From: GCA-003244245 sp050699655
GTDB taxonomy: Bacteria; Actinomycetota; Actinomycetes; Mycobacteriales; Pseudonocardiaceae
DNA: 7,372 nucleotides
Direction of reading: 5' to 3'
Assembly (NCBI GenBank): GCA_050699655.1
Contig: JBOHFJ010000252.1
Coordinates: 1 to 7,372, forward strand
Both the position numbers and the translations under genes were made by a program. The notes below the pieces were generated by a model. That model did no database searches and was not told the DNA's origin. It was given only the letters and a program-made list of their open reading frames with translations. Position 1 is the stretch's first letter; each line of letters starts with the position of its first letter. This document shows positions 1 to 5,971 of this stretch, one piece after another.

Positions 1-228
1 GCACAGCGGCGACTGCGGACCCCGCGCGACGCCGAGGACGCCGGGCTCACCCTGGCCGCGGCCGCCGTGCTCACCGCCGCGAGCGCGCGCACCGAAAGCC
101 GCGGCTGCCACCTGCGCACCGATCACCCGCGCGCCGCGGCCCGCTGGCGGCGCGCCGTCGCGGTGGTGCTCGACGGCGACGGTGCTCCGATGGTTGCCTC
201 GCCGGTGCGGGTGGGCGGGGTGGCATGA
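1..228 (+). CDS. nadB: L-aspartate oxidase, C-terminal end (5' part outside window)
   Basis: Reading frame 1 is open from the first base to a TGA at 226-228 and gives the last 75 residues of a protein. The segment ARTESRGCHLRTDHP (about residues 30-44 of the fragment) matches the conserved C-terminal helical-domain motif of NadB, R-x-E-S-R-G-x-H-x-R-x-D-x-P. This enzyme is the FAD-dependent oxidase that makes iminoaspartate for quinolinate synthesis. The stop codon overlaps the nadC start (ATGA at 225-228), as expected for translational coupling inside a nadA-nadB-nadC operon. The FAD-binding and catalytic parts lie upstream of the window. The tail after the motif (WRRAVAVVLDGDGAPMVAS) fits the usual terminal strand. 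The call rests on one motif plus the nadC neighbour, which together are strong. Confidence 0.9.
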   Translation, partial: AQRRLRTPRDAEDAGLTLAAAAVLTAASARTESRGCHLRTDHPRAAARWRRAVAVVLDGDGAPMVASPVRVGGVA

Positions 229-1082
229 GTCCGGGCCTTGATGCCGGCGAGGTGCACCGGGTCATCCGCGTCGCGCTGGAAGAGGACCTGCGCTACGGCC
301 CCGACGCCACCACCGCGGCCTGCGTGCCCGCCGAAGCCGTCGCGACCGCGACTGTCTCGCCACGCCGAGCTGGCACGCTGGCCGGAGTGCCGGTGTTCTT
401 GGCGGTGCTCGACGCGGTGCTCGGCACGGGCGGATACGAGGTCACCGCCCAGCGCCAGGACGGCGACCGGCTCGCCGCTGGCGATGTCGCGCTCGCCGTG
501 CGCGCCCCCGTGGCCGGCCTGCTCACCGCCGAGCGCACCGCGCTCAACCTGCTGTGTCACCTCTGCGGGGTGGCCACCACCACCGCGGCGTGGGTGGCTG
601 CGGTGGCCGGCACCGGCGCGTCGATCCGGGACTCCCGCAAGACCCTCCCCGGGCTGCGCGCGCTGCAGAAGTACGCGGTGCGCTGTGGCGGCGGGGTCAA
701 CCACCGGATGGGGCTCGGGGACGCGGTGCTGATCAAGGACAATCACGTGGTCGCCGCTGGTTCGGTGACCGCGGCCATCGCGGCCGTCCGGGCTGTGGCC
801 CCGCGGCTGTCCTGTGAGGTCGAGATCGACACGCTGGCGGCGCTGGAGGAGGCGCTGGCCGCGGGGGTGTCCCTGGTGCTGCTGGACAACATGACCGTGC
901 CGCAGTGCGCCGAGGCGGTCCGCCGCGCCGCTGGCTCGGGTACCGAGCTGGAGGCCTCCGGTGGGCTGACGCTGGACCGCGCGCGGGCCTACGCCGAAAC
1001 CGGGGTGCGCTACCTGTCGGTGGGCGCCCTCACCCACTCCGCCCCAGCCCTGGACCTCGGCCTGGACCTGGGGGTTAATTAG
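225..1082 (+). CDS. nadC: Nicotinate-nucleotide pyrophosphorylase (carboxylating), quinolinate phosphoribosyltransferase
   Basis: This cytoplasmic enzyme converts quinolinate and PRPP to nicotinate mononucleotide, CO2 and pyrophosphate, the third step of de novo NAD synthesis. The 285-residue product has the normal length. Residues 1-110 form the N-terminal alpha/beta sandwich, including TAERTALNLL (101-110) with the Glu-Arg that contributes to the active site. The barrel follows, with RDSRKTLPGLR (135-145), the signature GGGVNHRMGLGDAVLIKDNH (155-174) with basic substrate-binding residues, CEVE (197-200), LLDN (219-222), EASGG (243-247, phosphate binding) and SVGALTHS (265-272). All key residues I can check are present, so the gene looks functional. 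ATG at 225 overlaps the nadB stop by 4 bases, which supports this start. The gene ends with TAG at 1080-1082. In many actinomycetes further cofactor genes follow nadC; here a PIN gene follows instead. Confidence 0.97.
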   Translation: MSPGLDAGEVHRVIRVALEEDLRYGPDATTAACVPAEAVATATVSPRRAGTLAGVPVFLAVLDAVLGTGGYEVTAQRQDGDRLAAGDVALAVRAPVAGLLTAERTALNLLCHLCGVATTTAAWVAAVAGTGASIRDSRKTLPGLRALQKYAVRCGGGVNHRMGLGDAVLIKDNHVVAAGSVTAAIAAVRAVAPRLSCEVEIDTLAALEEALAAGVSLVLLDNMTVPQCAEAVRRAAGSGTELEASGGLTLDRARAYAETGVRYLSVGALTHSAPALDLGLDLGVN

Positions 1083-1180
1083 GCGAGAACGGTCCGATCA
1101 TCTCGACTACAGATCAAGATGCTTGGGTGGTCCGAGTGCTCGCCGATGCCGGCGCTGATTCGCATCGGGCTGCCAGCTGA
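1079..1180 (+). other. Short spacer with possible antitoxin-gene remnant
   Basis: Between nadC and the PIN gene a frame is open from just after a TAA at 1076-1078 to a TGA at 1178-1180, which overlaps the PIN start as TGATG. It would encode about 33 residues ending ...TTDQDAWVVRVLADAGADSH-RAAS. There is no ATG in it, only internal GTG codons at 1127 and 1136. The composition looks protein-like, and the stop/start overlap is where a VapB-type antitoxin would be expected. That suggests the 3' end of a lost antitoxin gene, but a chance open frame in GC-rich DNA is just as possible. No antitoxin fold is recognisable in the fragment. Confidence 0.2.
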
Positions 1181-1560
1181 TGCCCGCTCTGCTCTACGAC
1201 ACCGGTGCCCTGGTGGCGGCCGAGCGTCGACAGCCACTGATCTGGAGACTGCACGACCGGGCCAACGCCACCGGGATTGTGCCAGTGGTGCCGGCAGTGG
1301 TGCTCGCACAGGCGTGGCGCGGAGGACCCCAACCCAACCTGTCGCGATTACTGCGGGGATGCCGCATCGTGCCGGATGACGAGATCGCCGGTCGTGCCGC
1401 CGGGCATGCCTGCGCGGTGGCGGGCACGTCCGATGTGGTGGATGCGCTCGTGGTGGTCTTCGCTACCCAGCTTGGTGCACCGGTGGTGACCAGCGATCCC
1501 GAACACCTGGCCCACCTGGCCTCCAGTCTTGGCACCAAACTGGCCCTGCATCCGCTCTAA
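1180..1560 (+). CDS. PIN-domain protein, VapC-like toxin without intact antitoxin
   Basis: The 126-residue protein is a single PIN domain, the fold of VapC endoribonucleases that cut tRNA or rRNA. Acidic positions visible are D7 (YDTGALVAAE), D88 (TSDVVDALVV) and D106 (VVTSDPEHLAHL). The usual central Glu is replaced in VLAQAWRGG (41-49) by Gln44. An acidic residue eight positions after the first Asp, E15, might compensate. It is clearly a paralogue of the PIN protein at 2976-3380: both share DxGALxA, LAQAWRGG, DVxDA and VVTxDPxxLAxL. The start ATG at 1180 has only a weak ribosome site, but an in-frame stop at 1156-1158 rules out much extension. It lies 97 bases after nadC on the same strand and ends 22 bases from the convergent carboxypeptidase gene. 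Whether it is still an active toxin is uncertain; the PIN assignment is firm. Confidence 0.85.
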   Translation: MPALLYDTGALVAAERRQPLIWRLHDRANATGIVPVVPAVVLAQAWRGGPQPNLSRLLRGCRIVPDDEIAGRAAGHACAVAGTSDVVDALVVVFATQLGAPVVTSDPEHLAHLASSLGTKLALHPL

Positions 1561-1582
1561 ACCGAGCGCTAGTGCCCAGCCG

Positions 1583-2881
1583 TTAATGCCCAGCGCAGTG
1601 CGCGCCGATGATTCGCGGGACGCAGTCGGCGTAGCGCAGCAGCAGGTCCACCGCCGCGTCGTTGCGGGTGGTCTCGCGGTTGATCACGTTGGCCGGTGGG
1701 TAGAAGCCGCCTTGGGTCAGGCTGGTCGGGTACATCTCCATGGTGTAGGACCAGATGTGATGCCGCGACCACATCCAGTCGCCGATGGAGCCGTCGGTGA
1801 CGTAGAGGTGGCTGGCCTGCTCCGGGGTGTAGCCATTGGTGGCGGCCATCCGCTCGCCGAGCGCGCGGAAGACCGCCGCCTCGGAGCTGTCCAGGCCGGG
1901 GCCGGTGTCATTGGTGGTGAAGCCGTAGGGCCAGAGCACCAGCTCGGAGAAGCTGTGGAAGTCGATGTGGGCGGTGATCCGCTGCACGCCCCCGATGACC
2001 CGGCTGTCCACCCAGTCCCGCAACCGCGCGGTTTCCGGCGCGGAGAACGGGGCGCTGCCGTGGTAGGCGTCGTCGCCGGGGTCGGCGCTCGACCCGCCGC
2101 AGCAGGCCCACTCGTCGCCCCAGTTCCGGTTGAGGTCGGTGCCGATCGCGGTGCTCCCCGGGGTCGGCTGGCGGTTCTTGCGCCACAGCGCGAACAGCCC
2201 GGTAGAGATGTCGTACTCGACGCCGTCCGGGTTGGCCATCGGCATCACCCAGATCGTCCTCGACTTCACCAGCTGGGTGATGGCCGGATCGGTGCCGTAG
2301 CCCTGCACAAGCCGCCGCACGATGTGCAGGCACATCTCGACGGTGATGTGCTCACGGGCATGCTGCGCGCAGCTGAACAGCACCTCGGGCTTGCGGGAGT
2401 CTGCGCGCACCTCGTCGCTGATCTTCACCAGCAACAGCGGCCGGCCCTGCGCCGACCGGCCGTAGCTGGACACCGAAACCTGGTGCGGGTGCTCGGCGGC
2501 CAGTGCGTCCAGCTCAGCGGTGAGCCTGCGGTACGTGTGATAACCCCGATACCCGATCGGGAACTCGCCGGGTGCCACCAGCCCCGGCAGCGGTGCCGCC
2601 GTCAGCAGGGGGAGCAGCCGCAACCCGCTGGCGCGCAACCGACCCGCCTGCGCGGGCGTGGCCCGAACCTCCAGATAGTCGCGACCGCCGCCGAGCACGT
2701 CCACGCCTTGCCGCGCCACCATCGAGCGCGAGCTCGGGTTGTTCAACCCCGGCACCCGGTAGGCCGACGACGGTGTGGCGGGGGGCTCGATCGAGGGTGA
2801 CGGTGCCGCGGCTGCGGTGAGTGGAACAACCAGCGCGAGCATCGCCAATACAGCGATCACGGCAACACGGCGTAGTGGCAT
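1583..2881 (-). CDS. Secreted M14 zinc carboxypeptidase (carboxypeptidase SG/T-like)
   Basis: This is a secreted metallocarboxypeptidase that removes C-terminal residues from peptides outside the cell. I choose ATG at 2881 (432 residues) because it begins a clear signal peptide: MPLRR, then a hydrophobic run to about residue 22, then AAAA before a Pro/Ser-rich stretch. The frame is open further upstream to an ATG at 3022, but that 47-residue extension overlaps the preceding PIN gene and would bury the signal peptide. In the 432-residue numbering, residues about 27-110 are a short propeptide and the M14 domain follows. It shows zinc ligands H174 and E177 (QHAREH), substrate-binding DLNRNWG (R252), the CCGGSS stretch typical of the Streptomyces enzymes, zinc ligand H309 (DFHSFSE), Tyr360 in HLYVTDGS, and catalytic E382 in YTMEM. 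All catalytic residues are present. It is on the same strand as the upstream toxin, 94 bases away, so it probably has its own promoter. Confidence 0.93.
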   Translation of the reverse strand: MPLRRVAVIAVLAMLALVVPLTAAAAPSPSIEPPATPSSAYRVPGLNNPSSRSMVARQGVDVLGGGRDYLEVRATPAQAGRLRASGLRLLPLLTAAPLPGLVAPGEFPIGYRGYHTYRRLTAELDALAAEHPHQVSVSSYGRSAQGRPLLLVKISDEVRADSRKPEVLFSCAQHAREHITVEMCLHIVRRLVQGYGTDPAITQLVKSRTIWVMPMANPDGVEYDISTGLFALWRKNRQPTPGSTAIGTDLNRNWGDEWACCGGSSADPGDDAYHGSAPFSAPETARLRDWVDSRVIGGVQRITAHIDFHSFSELVLWPYGFTTNDTGPGLDSSEAAVFRALGERMAATNGYTPEQASHLYVTDGSIGDWMWSRHHIWSYTMEMYPTSLTQGGFYPPANVINRETTRNDAAVDLLLRYADCVPRIIGAHCAGH

Positions 2882-2975
2882 CGTACTGAGCGTAACGATC
2901 GCGTGCCTTCCCGCATCCGGCGGGGGAGATCTCGCCGCCGCTGAGCTTGGGCGAGCCGCCGACACCTGATCTCGG
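2882..2975 (-). promoter_or_regulatory. Presumed promoter region of the M14 carboxypeptidase
   Basis: These 94 bases between the PIN toxin stop and the chosen carboxypeptidase start hold no gene. Read on the minus strand, no good Shine-Dalgarno sequence precedes the ATG at 2881, so a leaderless or weakly initiated transcript is possible. An imperfect palindrome centred on GAGATCTC (2926-2933, within 2919-2939) could be a protein site or a weak hairpin. Neither is more than a suggestion; the promoter role is inferred from position. Confidence 0.3.
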
Positions 2976-3380
2976 TTAGACGATGATGATCGGCAGGTCC
3001 CCGTCCAGTCGTGCGAGATCATGAGGATCGGTGGTCACCACGTGATGCCCGTGGCTTCGGGCGCAGAGCACCACGCTGGCGTCGATGACGTCGGCCACAC
3101 CGGTTCGACCGCATAGCTCCCCAGCTGCCCGTGCCACGGTTCCGTCCAACGGGTGGAGCTTGGGACCATCGCGTCGGGCGCCGAGAAAGCCCGCGAGCCG
3201 CGCTTGTCGGGCGCCTCCGCGCCACGCTTGGGCCAACGGCCCGGTGGGGATCACGATAGGCCAGCCGTGGGACCGTGCTCGTCGTATCAAGGCCCGGATG
3301 TCTTGGGTACCGCGGTCGATCGCGATGAGTGCGCCTGCGTCCAAGGTCAACCCCTTGACCGCGGTCTGACTCCGAGTCAT
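2976..3380 (-). CDS. VapC-like PIN-domain ribonuclease toxin
   Basis: This 134-residue PIN protein is the probable toxin of a type II toxin-antitoxin pair, expected to cleave RNA when freed from its antitoxin. Visible acidic residues are D14 (LTLDAGALIAID), D22, D97 and D100 (VADVIDASVV), and D118 (VVTTDPHDLARL). As in the paralogue at 1180-1560, the position of the usual central Glu reads Gln51 (GPLAQAWRGG), a variant shared by this actinobacterial subgroup. ATG at 3378-3380 overlaps the stop of the upstream antitoxin gene by 4 bases (ATGA), which fixes the start and indicates coupled translation. The gene ends with TAA at 2976-2978. The pairing and order (antitoxin first) are standard for VapBC. 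I have not assigned a gene symbol because families within VapC cannot be told apart by eye. Confidence 0.88.
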   Translation of the reverse strand: MTRSQTAVKGLTLDAGALIAIDRGTQDIRALIRRARSHGWPIVIPTGPLAQAWRGGARQARLAGFLGARRDGPKLHPLDGTVARAAGELCGRTGVADVIDASVVLCARSHGHHVVTTDPHDLARLDGDLPIIIV

Positions 3381-3637
3381 GCGGGCTTGGCCTGCGGTGG
3401 CACGTTTACCCCGAGCTGGGCGTCTACTCGGGCGAATGCCTCAGCCGAGGGCGGCCCGAGTTCCGCGTCGGCCTGGTCGAGCCACTCGTCCAACGTCAGT
3501 GACTGTCGGTAGTGCTCCACTGCCGCCACGACATAGCCGGACACCGACGACGCTTGCCCAGCGCGGACAGCGGAGCGGACCTCATCGGCCACCTCGTCGG
3601 GAACGCTGATCGTGAGCTTCCTCGCCATACTATTCAT
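3377..3637 (-). CDS. Antitoxin of the PIN-domain toxin (ribbon-helix-helix-like)
   Basis: This small 86-residue protein partners the PIN toxin just downstream. Its N-terminal part, KLTISVPDEVADEVRSAV (residues 6-23), looks like the strand plus first helix of a ribbon-helix-helix DNA-binding dimer. A second helix follows (SSVSGYVVAAVEHYRQ, 30-45). The acidic, flexible C-terminal half (LDEWLDQADAELGPPSAEAF onward) is the expected toxin-wrapping segment. The start could be ATG at 3637 (MNSMARK) or ATG at 3628 (MARK, 83 residues). The shorter form fits better, because a TAGTAT -10-like hexamer lies 7 bases before it and would give a leaderless message. The stop overlaps the toxin start. The protein probably represses its own promoter at the repeat described at 3626-3641. 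Family placement by sequence is approximate; the antitoxin role follows mainly from context. Confidence 0.82.
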   Translation of the reverse strand: MNSMARKLTISVPDEVADEVRSAVRAGQASSVSGYVVAAVEHYRQSLTLDEWLDQADAELGPPSAEAFARVDAQLGVNVPPQAKPA

Positions 3638-3641
3638 ACTA
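3626..3641. promoter_or_regulatory. Divergent promoter/operator with 7-bp direct repeat
   Basis: Two copies of CATACTA (3626-3632 and 3635-3641) are spaced by two bases in the 31-base gap and start region between the antitoxin and hisH. On the minus strand they read TAGTATGAATAGTATG. The upstream TAGTAT (3641-3636) has the TAnnnT form of a -10 box and sits 7 bases before the ATG at 3628, as in leaderless actinobacterial genes. On the plus strand TACTAT (3628-3633) could be a -10 for hisH. No convincing -35 boxes are visible. The direct repeat is a plausible binding site for the antitoxin dimers, which would couple hisH transcription to the toxin-antitoxin state. The repeat is seen; its function is inferred. 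Confidence 0.45.
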
Positions 3642-3668
3642 CCGCGCTGGTCGTGCGAAGCTGGCGGG

Positions 3669-4298
3669 GTGACACGCGTCGTCGTGCTGGATTACGGGTC
3701 GGGCAATCTGCGCTCTGCCGAGCGGGCGTTGCGACGGGCGGGCGCGGACGTGGCGGTGACCGCCGACGTCGACGCCGCGCTCAACGCAGACGGGCTGGTG
3801 GTGCCAGGGGTGGGGGCCTTCGCCGCCTGCATGGCCGGGTTGCGCTCGGTGCGCGGTGACCGGATCATCGGTCGCCGGCTGGCCGGTGGCCGCCCGGTGT
3901 TGGGGATCTGTGTGGGGATGCAGGTGCTGTTCAGTCGCGGCGTCGAGCACGGCGTGCGGACCGAGGGGTGCGGTGAGTGGCCCGGGACCGTGGAGCGGCT
4001 GAAGGCCGACGTGCTGCCGCACATGGGATGGAATACCGTCGCGCCGCCAGCGGGCTCGCGGCTGTTCGCCGGCCTCGACGCGAGCGCCCGGTTCTACTTC
4101 GTGCATTCCTACGCCGCCCGCCGCTGGGAGCTGGACAGCTCAGAGCCGCTGGCGCCGCCGCTGGTGACCTGGGCCGAGCACGGCGAGCCGTTCGTCGCCG
4201 CGGTCGAGAACGGACCGCTGTGGGCGACCCAGTTCCACCCCGAGAAGTCCGGCGACGCCGGCGCGCACCTGCTGCGCAACTGGCTCGAGACGCTGTAG
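3669..4298 (+). CDS. hisH: Imidazole glycerol phosphate synthase, glutamine amidotransferase subunit
   Basis: HisH releases ammonia from glutamine and channels it to HisF for synthesis of imidazole glycerol phosphate and AICAR in histidine synthesis. The class I amidotransferase triad is intact: Cys81 in GICVGMQ, His190 and Glu192 in QFHPEKS, counted from GTG at 3669. Other family marks are VLDYGSGNLRS near the N-terminus, PGVGAF (oxyanion region), HMGWN and FYFVHSY. I choose GTG at 3669 (209 residues) because the conserved N-terminal strand VTRVVVLDYG begins there. An ATG at 3612 in the same frame would add 19 residues lying antisense within the antitoxin gene. The gene diverges from the antitoxin and converges on the Trypco1 gene 10 bases away. 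hisB, hisA/priA and hisF are not adjacent, unlike typical actinobacterial his operons. Confidence 0.95.
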   Translation: MTRVVVLDYGSGNLRSAERALRRAGADVAVTADVDAALNADGLVVPGVGAFAACMAGLRSVRGDRIIGRRLAGGRPVLGICVGMQVLFSRGVEHGVRTEGCGEWPGTVERLKADVLPHMGWNTVAPPAGSRLFAGLDASARFYFVHSYAARRWELDSSEPLAPPLVTWAEHGEPFVAAVENGPLWATQFHPEKSGDAGAHLLRNWLETL

Positions 4299-4308
4299 CC
4301 GAGCCGGT

Positions 4309-4635
4309 TCAGGGGGTTTCCGGGACCTCCGACCGCCAGGTGAGCTTGACTTCGAAGTTGCCCGACATGCCCGTCTTGGCGATCACCGCGCCGACCTCCG
4401 CATCCAGCCGCACCCCGAAAGTGATCACCACCTCGTCCGGGTGCTGGGCCATGGCCCGGAACTGGGTCACCGCGACGACCGCCGCGTCGCGTACCTCGCC
4501 CAGCGCGCTCTCGAAAGTCGCCCTGGCATCGCGGATTTTTCCTTGCCGCGACACCCGCGCCACACCTGGCTCCTCGTCGACGTCGACGAGTACAGTACCG
4601 CCACCATCGAGTGCGAATCGGGCTAGTTCCGGCAC
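4309..4635 (-). CDS. Trypco1 (trypsin-co-occurring domain 1, CU044_2847-type) protein
   Basis: This 108-residue cytoplasmic protein is made of one small domain. Its pattern matches the Trypco1/CU044_2847 family: an N-terminal strand pair (ARFALDGGGTVLVDVDEEPG, 5-24), a helix with FESALGEVRDAA (41-52), the signature FGVRLDAEVGAVIAKT (73-88) and a last strand FEVKLTW (94-100). From what is known of the family, such proteins are encoded beside trypsin-like peptidases, other effectors and NTPases in bacterial conflict systems and probably act as adaptors. No enzyme activity is expected. The GTG start at 4635 is preceded by AGAGGTGGG at suitable spacing. It lies 40 bases behind the solute-binding lipoprotein gene on the same strand and is the last gene of that operon. 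No peptidase is in the window; it could have been upstream of the insertion sequence. The family call is from memory of the motif. Confidence 0.75.
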   Translation of the reverse strand: MPELARFALDGGGTVLVDVDEEPGVARVSRQGKIRDARATFESALGEVRDAAVVAVTQFRAMAQHPDEVVITFGVRLDAEVGAVIAKTGMSGNFEVKLTWRSEVPETP

Positions 4636-4675
4636 AGTCCCACCTCTGTTCCGCTCATGCCGCTGGTGACAACGA

Positions 4676-5971
4676 TCACTGATGTCCGCACGGAATGGTC
4701 AGCCATTCCTTTTGTGTTTGCTGTCGAACTTTGTCGAGCTCGTTGAGAATCTGATCTAGCTGGTTGGGGTCGCTCAGGTACGCCAATATCGCGTGGTAAA
4801 ACGCGTCCTCCATGGTCGATGGCATGGAGTCGCCCGCATCGTAGCACAAACTTTTGGCGTTGATCAGATCGCCGGAAATTTTTTGACTGATGCTGTCCGG
4901 GTAGATGTCTTGATGCACATTCTTGTTCACGGACAAGCCGCCGCCACCGCTATGCGGCCAGATCTTCTGCGCATCGGCGGTCGCCAGGTACTTGATCAGT
5001 TTCTTCGCTTGCGGGGTGTCGTGGAACATGGCTGCCATGTCGGCCGATACTGTGAAAACTCCGCCTGCGGCGCCGGCGGGGAAGGGAAAGAAATCGAAAT
5101 CCTTCCCCGGTTTCGGATTGTCGTCTTTGTCACTCTGGTAATTGGCCGTGATGAACGACGGCTGGTGATCCCAGTAGCATCCTGGGGGGTTTGTGAACAT
5201 CTGACGCCCCGCGTCGTCCCAGTCGGTCCACAGTGCCGATGTAGCTCCTGTGGCGGCCGCGATCGTACCCCATTCCTGCCATGCCTTCTTGACCTGCGGT
5301 GATGTCCAAGAAAGATTGCCGGAAGCCCACTGTTGGTAGATGTCTGTACCGAACTGGTGCAGCAAGATATCCGCGATCCAGTCCGCGCCGGGCCAGCCTG
5401 AGATCGGAGTCGAGCCCATGCCCAAGCACCACGGTCTTCCGCCCGTCTTGGCTATGGTCTCGCCCAGGGAGACGAGCTGGTCCATAGTCTGGACCTCTGG
5501 CTCCGGCCGCTTCCTCGGGTCGTACCAGATGATGCCCTTGAGGCTCGCTTTGACCACTACCCCATATAGGTTATTCGTACCTAATTTCTGTACTTCTGGC
5601 CATTGCTTGACGTATTCGTCCCGCTCGGATTTCTCGATCACGTCGTTAAGGCTGTGCAGCTGGTTCTTGTATTTAAGCATTTGGCCGGGGCTGGGTACGA
5701 TCACGATGTCCGGAGGCCTGCCGTTCTGGACCTCCGAAGCCAGTTCCTCGGTCAGGGCGCGCGCGCCCTGATAGTTGACCACCACACCGGTTTCCCGCCG
5801 GAACTGGTCCAGTACCTTGGTGAAGCTCTGCTGTTCTCCGTCGGTGGCGGTCCAGAAACCTAGTACGGTCACCGAGCCGGCGTGGTCTGGGGTGGAGCAC
5901 GCCGCGAGAATAGTATTGATGAGAATCGCCACAATAAATAGGCAGGTTGCTCGGAGCCTGGTGTGCGTCAT
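4676..5971 (-). CDS. Solute-binding lipoprotein, family 1, AglE (alpha-glucoside)-like
   Basis: This 431-residue extracytoplasmic binding protein has a lipoprotein signal, with positive residues, a hydrophobic run and lipobox L-A-A-C (Cys25 as the lipid anchor). The body resembles family 1 carbohydrate-binding proteins and especially alpha-glucoside-type AglE proteins: PWCLGMGS (180-187), SGWPGADWIADI (191-202), GCYWDHQPSF (264-273) and FDFFPFPAG (292-300) line up with that group from memory. Cys182, 265, 376 and 428 could form extracellular disulfides. The ATG overlaps the stop of the upstream membrane-protein gene (ATGA, 5968-5971), so the two are probably translated together. No permease or ATPase gene is nearby, which argues against a simple importer and for a ligand sensor feeding the membrane partner, as GlnH does for GlnX in mycobacteria. 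The ligand is unknown. Base composition is visibly less GC-rich than that of nadC, hisH or the peptidase. Confidence 0.85.
   Translation of the reverse strand: MTHTRLRATCLFIVAILINTILAACSTPDHAGSVTVLGFWTATDGEQQSFTKVLDQFRRETGVVVNYQGARALTEELASEVQNGRPPDIVIVPSPGQMLKYKNQLHSLNDVIEKSERDEYVKQWPEVQKLGTNNLYGVVVKASLKGIIWYDPRKRPEPEVQTMDQLVSLGETIAKTGGRPWCLGMGSTPISGWPGADWIADILLHQFGTDIYQQWASGNLSWTSPQVKKAWQEWGTIAAATGATSALWTDWDDAGRQMFTNPPGCYWDHQPSFITANYQSDKDDNPKPGKDFDFFPFPAGAAGGVFTVSADMAAMFHDTPQAKKLIKYLATADAQKIWPHSGGGGLSVNKNVHQDIYPDSISQKISGDLINAKSLCYDAGDSMPSTMEDAFYHAILAYLSDPNQLDQILNELDKVRQQTQKEWLTIPCGHQ

Noticed and set aside
123..1037. Minus-strand open frame of 304 codons opposite nadB and nadC
   Set aside because: It is an antisense shadow of nadC with Arg/Gly/His-rich content and no domain. 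nadC is unambiguous in this region.
1529..2800. Long plus-strand open frame (423 codons) opposite the carboxypeptidase gene
   Set aside because: The product is a low-complexity Arg/Gly/Pro/His-rich sequence without a recognisable domain. It mirrors the codon bias of the minus-strand M14 gene, whose catalytic motifs are all intact.
2919..2939. GC-rich imperfect palindrome as a terminator for the toxin-antitoxin pair
   Set aside because: The arms outside GAGATCTC are interrupted and unequal and no T-run follows, so a terminator cannot be supported.
2882..3022. N-terminal extension of the carboxypeptidase to the ATG at 3022
   Set aside because: It would overlap the PIN toxin gene and put 47 polar residues before a clear signal peptide. 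The ATG at 2881 fits a secreted enzyme.
3612..3668. HisH start at the ATG at 3612
   Set aside because: The extra 19 residues lie antisense in the antitoxin gene and do not belong to the conserved HisH N-terminus, which starts at VTRVVVLDYG.
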